DNA of 15,201 nt from positions 1 through 15,201 of the forward strand of contig JAISDM010000209.1 of the NCBI GenBank assembly GCA_031264885.1, in the 5' to 3' direction. The notes beneath the pieces are model-generated. The model searched no databases, had not been told where the DNA came from, and was given only the letters and a program-made list of their open reading frames with translations. Made by a program: the position numbers and the translations under genes. This document shows, one piece after another, positions 12,141 to 15,201 of this stretch; positions within the stretch are counted from its first letter, which is position 1, and the number at the start of each line of letters is the position of its first letter. The DNA is from Peptococcaceae bacterium. Lineage in GTDB: Bacteria; Bacillota; Peptococcia; DRI-13; UBA5745.

Positions 12141-14861
12141 TCAGACGAAGGCTCTTTTGACGACTTTGGTCAGCTCGCCGAAGATCAGGGGCAAGATGGC
12201 CAGCAGCGCTACGATCTCCAGGTCGTTTATGCTGAACCGGCTCACGTTGAATATATCCCGCAGAGCGGGGATCAGCATGACCACGAACAGTAGGGAGAAG
12301 GAAAAAATCGTGGCCAGGTTCATGTTCCTGTTGCTGAATACGCCGATCTTGAATATGGTGTACCGCTCGGAACGGGCGGTGTAGGCGCGCAGCAGCTCAC
12401 AGCTGATGATGGTGACGAAGGCGTAGGACCGGCCGGTCATCAGCCCCATCTCGGTTCCCATGCCGCCTGCCCGGCTGCAGCCCAGCCAGAAGGCGAAGAG
12501 CACCGCCGCTGTCATGACGCAGGCTTGAACGGCGATGTTGATGATCATGCCTTTGTTGATGATGGGTTCCGCCGGATTCCGGGGGGGATCGTTCATCAGG
12601 CCCGGCTCTTTCTTTTCGGTCCCCAGGGCCAGGGCGGGGAAGGCGTCGGTGACCAGATTGATCCACAGGAGATGGATGGGCAGAAGCGGAATCGGCCATT
12701 GAAAAATCATCGCCAGGAAGATGATCAAAATCTCTCCCACATTGCAGGACATCAGGAAAAAGACGAATTTCCGGATGTTGCTGTAGATGACCCGGCCTTC
12801 TTCCACCGCTTCCACAATGCTGGCGAAATTGTCGTCGGTGACGATCATGTCCGCCGTCTCCTTGGTCACGTCGGTACCGGTGATGCCCATGGCCACCCCG
12901 ATGTCCGCCCGTTTAAGCGCCGGGGCGTCGTTAACGCCGTCGCCGGTCATGGCGGCGATGCCGCCGTTATTGCGCACCGCCTGGACGATCCGCACTTTAT
13001 GTTCGGGGGAGACGCGGGCAAAGACGCTGACGGTCCGGACGACGGCTTCCAGCTGGCTGTCGTCCAGCTGATTGAGGTCGGAGCCGGCCATAACCTGGTC
13101 TTCCCGCTCGATGATGCCCAGATCCTTGGCGACGGCGGCCGCCGTATCCTTATAATCCCCGGTGATCATAATGACCCGGATGCCTGCCGTCTTGCAGACC
13201 TTGACGGCTTCCAGCGCCTCCACGCGGGGCAGGTCGATCATCCCGACCAGGCCGGCAAAGACCAGGTCGTTTTCGTCGCTCTCCGGCGTGGGTTTCTCAG
13301 GTATTTCACCGACCGGTTTGTAGGCCATGGCCAAAACCCGAAGGGCCTGCCCGGCCAGGGTTTTGTTCTGGGCCAAAATCTCCTGGACGTCCGCCGGGGT
13401 GATGGCTTCCACTCGGCCGTCCCGCCGGAGAATCCGGGTACACAGGCTGACCAGAATATCCGGCGCGCCCTTGGTGTAGGCGACCGGCCGGTCCTCTTCG
13501 TCCCGGTGGAACGTGGTCATCAGCTTCCTTTGGGAATCGAAGGGGATCTCTTGAAGCCGGGGCTGTTTCTGATTCATGATTTCCCGGGTCAGTCCCGCTT
13601 TGGCCGCCGTTACGATCATGGCGCCTTCCGTGGGATCCCCGTGGATTTTCCAAATATCCGCGCCCTCGGCGGTATCGTGTTCCAGCCGGCTGTCGTTGCA
13701 GAGGGCCTGGATCTCCAACAGCCGGAGGAGGGCCGGTTCACGGGCCGGATCGGCTTTTTGCCCGTCAATCAGGACATCCCCTTCGGGACAGTAGCCTTCT
13801 CCGGTCACGGTCATTTCTGTTCCGGACAGGTACATTTTTACCGTGGTCATTTGATTCTGGGTCAGCGTTCCGGTCTTGTCGGAGCAGATGACGGTGGTGC
13901 TGCCCAATGTCTCCACGGCGTGAAGCTTCTTCATGATGGCCCGGTGCTTGACCATGCGCTGCATACCCAGGGCCAGCACGATGGTCACCACTGCGGGCAG
14001 CCCTTCCGGGATGGCGGCGACCGCCAGGCTGATGGAGGTCATGAACATCTCCAGAACCGGCTCGCCCCGCAGAAGTCCCATGAGGAATACGACGGCGCAG
14101 ATGGCCAGACAGGCCGTTCCCAGCACCTTGCCCAGCTGGTTTAATTTTTTCTGCAGCGGCGTGGCTTCTTCCTCTTCCTCCTGGATCATTTCCGCGATTT
14201 TGCCGATGACCGTGGCCATTCCGGTGGATGTCACGATGCCCTGGCCCCGGCCGTAAGTCACCAGCGTACTCATAAAACCGCAGTTGACTTGGTCGCCCAG
14301 GCCGATGTCTCCTTCCAGGGCGGCGGTTTCTTTTTCCACCGGCACGGACTCGCCGGTCAGGGCGGCTTCCTCAATCTTCAGATTGACAGATTCCACGATC
14401 CGCACGTCCGCCGGCACGTAATCCCCTGTTTCCAGCACCACCAAGTCGCCGGGCGCCAGTTCCGACGCGGGAATCATCCGGTGTTCGCCGTTCCGGATCA
14501 CTTTGGCGTTGGGCGCCGACATTTTTTTCAGGGCTTCCAGGGCCTTGCCCGCCCGGTATTCCTGGGAGACCCCCAGGCAGGCGTTGACGATCACAATCGC
14601 GATGATAACGGCGGAATCCACCAGTTCTCCCACCGCGGCGGAAACGATGCTGGCGGCCAGCAGAATAAGAACCATGTAATCTTTGAACTGTTCCAAAAAC
14701 ATCTGCCATATGGTGGCGCCTTTTTTTTGCGCCAGTTCGTTGGCGCCGTATTTCGCCAGGCGGGCTTGCGCTTCATCCGGAGACAGGCCGTTCTTGTGAT
14801 CCGTCTCCAGTGACCGGCAGGTTTCCGGCAGGCTTAACTGGTACCACGGTTTTTGATCCAC
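12141..14861 (-). CDS. Cation-transporting P-type ATPase, probable Ca2+ pump (P2A, SERCA/PacL-like)
   Basis: Membrane pump using ATP to export a cation, probably Ca2+. With the chosen start it has 906 residues: an N-terminal cation-ATPase domain, TGES in the actuator domain (169-172), phosphorylation site DKTGTLT (Asp328), KGAP in the nucleotide-binding domain (about 464-467), MTGDGVNDAP (about 638-647) and about ten membrane segments. Ca2+-type ligand motifs are present: PEGLP (Glu286) in M4, NVGE (Asn707, Glu710) in M5, NLVTD (Asn735, Thr738, Asp739) in M6, and CELLRA (Glu822) in M8. The frame opens at GTG 14870, but the ribosome site AAGGAG (14875-14870) overlaps that codon; GTG 14861, 8 nt downstream, is preferred. 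It is monocistronic as far as visible and convergent with the hypothetical gene. A Mn2+ or Na+ substrate is not excluded. Confidence 0.93.
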   Translation of the reverse strand: MDQKPWYQLSLPETCRSLETDHKNGLSPDEAQARLAKYGANELAQKKGATIWQMFLEQFKDYMVLILLAASIVSAAVGELVDSAVIIAIVIVNACLGVSQEYRAGKALEALKKMSAPNAKVIRNGEHRMIPASELAPGDLVVLETGDYVPADVRIVESVNLKIEEAALTGESVPVEKETAALEGDIGLGDQVNCGFMSTLVTYGRGQGIVTSTGMATVIGKIAEMIQEEEEEATPLQKKLNQLGKVLGTACLAICAVVFLMGLLRGEPVLEMFMTSISLAVAAIPEGLPAVVTIVLALGMQRMVKHRAIMKKLHAVETLGSTTVICSDKTGTLTQNQMTTVKMYLSGTEMTVTGEGYCPEGDVLIDGQKADPAREPALLRLLEIQALCNDSRLEHDTAEGADIWKIHGDPTEGAMIVTAAKAGLTREIMNQKQPRLQEIPFDSQRKLMTTFHRDEEDRPVAYTKGAPDILVSLCTRILRRDGRVEAITPADVQEILAQNKTLAGQALRVLAMAYKPVGEIPEKPTPESDENDLVFAGLVGMIDLPRVEALEAVKVCKTAGIRVIMITGDYKDTAAAVAKDLGIIEREDQVMAGSDLNQLDDSQLEAVVRTVSVFARVSPEHKVRIVQAVRNNGGIAAMTGDGVNDAPALKRADIGVAMGITGTDVTKETADMIVTDDNFASIVEAVEEGRVIYSNIRKFVFFLMSCNVGEILIIFLAMIFQWPIPLLPIHLLWINLVTDAFPALALGTEKKEPGLMNDPPRNPAEPIINKGMIINIAVQACVMTAAVLFAFWLGCSRAGGMGTEMGLMTGRSYAFVTIISCELLRAYTARSERYTIFKIGVFSNRNMNLATIFSFSLLFVVMLIPALRDIFNVSRFSINDLEIVALLAILPLIFGELTKVVKRAFV

Positions 14862-14885
14862 GTTTCCCACTCCTTTTTTAACGTT

Positions 14886-14914
14886 ACTTTACCATCTTTC
14901 GACATATTCGTCAA
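14886..14914 (-). promoter_or_regulatory. Promoter of the P-type ATPase gene
   Basis: On the - strand, TTGACG (14914-14909) and TAAAGT (14891-14886) are separated by exactly 17 bp. Transcription would start near 14879, giving a very short leader that contains little more than the ribosome site AAGGAG. Confidence 0.7.
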
Positions 14915-14935
14915 TCTGGCCTTGTGTTCGAAGGC

Positions 14936-14958
14936 GGGCGGCAGAATGCCGCCCCTAC
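14936..14958. repeat. Family-A palindrome, single copy
   Basis: GGGCGGCA, loop GAA, TGCCGCCC, then CTAC, identical to the copy at 5200-5222. It lies in the divergent region upstream of the ATPase -35 box and of the chemotaxis gene. Confidence 0.9.
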
Positions 14959-15032
14959 AAATGAGCAGCGCCTTCCCTCCCAGGAGGGGAATTTTTCAAA
15001 TTACGAATTGAAAAGGTTTTTTTCTCAAATGC

Positions 15033-15061
15033 TTGACTTTTTTGTCAAAATTGACTAAGCT
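15033..15061 (+). promoter_or_regulatory. Possible promoter and operator-like palindrome before the chemotaxis gene
   Basis: TTGACT (15033-15038) and TAAGCT (15056-15061) are spaced by 17 bp; the -10 box is a weak match. TTGAC, six T, GTCAA forms a palindrome at 15033-15048, and a further TTGAC follows at 15051. I see no good sigma-28-type flagellar promoter. Confidence 0.45.
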
Positions 15062-15103
15062 TTTCTTTAGGATATGAGCGAACAAAAATTTGGAGGGAAG
15101 TAT

Positions 15104-15201
15104 ATGAGTTTTTTGAATAACATAAAGATGCGAAGGAAGATTGTGTTCGGGTTTTTGATCGCGTGCCTGGTGGCGGTGGCGATCGGGGTCATCGGAATTG
15201 T
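15104..15201 (+). CDS. Methyl-accepting chemotaxis protein, N-terminal fragment
   Basis: Only the first 32 codons are inside the window; the gene continues beyond its end. The visible residues begin MSFLNNIKMRRKIVFGF and run into a hydrophobic stretch (FLIACLVAVAIGVIGIV), a positively charged start followed by the first membrane helix. This is the usual beginning of chemoreceptors with a four-helix-bundle sensor domain. GGAGGG (15092-15097) lies 6 nt before ATG 15104, supporting the start. A membrane sensor kinase could begin in the same way, so the assignment is probable, not certain. Partial at the 3' end. Confidence 0.65.
   Translation, partial: MSFLNNIKMRRKIVFGFLIACLVAVAIGVIGI

Noticed and set aside
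12525..14144. A 539-codon + strand open frame opposite the P-type ATPase.
   Set aside because: Its translation is low-complexity (Gly/His/Asp-rich) and antisense to a gene with every P-type ATPase motif in order; it is a codon-bias shadow.
14972..14996. TTCCCTCC/GGAGGGGAA stem followed by TTTTT, resembling a + strand terminator.
   Set aside because: No + strand gene ends upstream of it (the ATPase is on the - strand), and the loop is cramped; it may be chance or a minor antisense stop.
15056..15075. A sigma-28/SigD-type promoter before the chemotaxis gene (TAAG and GATAT).
   Set aside because: The spacing between the boxes is about 11 nt, not the required 14-16, and the -10 lacks the CCGATAT core.

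Overview
The window is dominated by a branched-chain amino acid biosynthesis operon on the + strand. After it come a gene of unknown function, a convergent P-type cation ATPase on the - strand, and the first codons of a methyl-accepting chemotaxis protein cut by the window end. The DNA is GC-rich by eye, with strong AGGAGG-type ribosome sites, GTG and TTG starts, sigma-A-type promoters with exact 17-bp spacers, and clostridial-looking ilv-leu gene families. I infer a motile Bacillota (Clostridia-like) bacterium. That is inference; no marker gene is present.

Layout. 1-184: a large imperfect hairpin and a probable terminator of an upstream gene. 185-213: promoter. 296-9973: ilvD, ilvB, ilvN, ilvC, a second ilvB-like gene, leuC, leuD, leuB, several joined by ATGA or longer overlaps. 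10105-10131: intrinsic terminator. 10375-11865: unrecognised 496-residue protein. 11866-12140: repeat-filled convergent gap. 12141-14861 (-): Ca2+-type P-type ATPase, with its promoter at 14886-14914. 15104 to the end (+): chemotaxis receptor N-terminus.

How the genes work together. The acetolactate synthases (two large subunits, one regulatory subunit), IlvC and IlvD make the 2-keto acid precursors of valine and isoleucine. LeuC, LeuD and LeuB carry the isopropylmalate branch to leucine. leuA is missing, and the second synthase gene sits between ilvC and leuC, where leuA often lies. The two synthases differ at a specificity position: Trp475 in the first, Leu473 in the second.

The most unusual feature is a family of small GC-rich palindromes (core GGGCGGCAGAATGCCGCCC, then CTAC). 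They occur between genes as single copies and inverted pairs, and three 54-bp-spaced copies lie in frame inside the 3' end of leuB. These add about 45 residues to LeuB while keeping its normal C-terminus. A second palindrome family (GTCATTCCGGG and its complement) and a long hairpin at 6-108 complete an unusually repeat-rich background.
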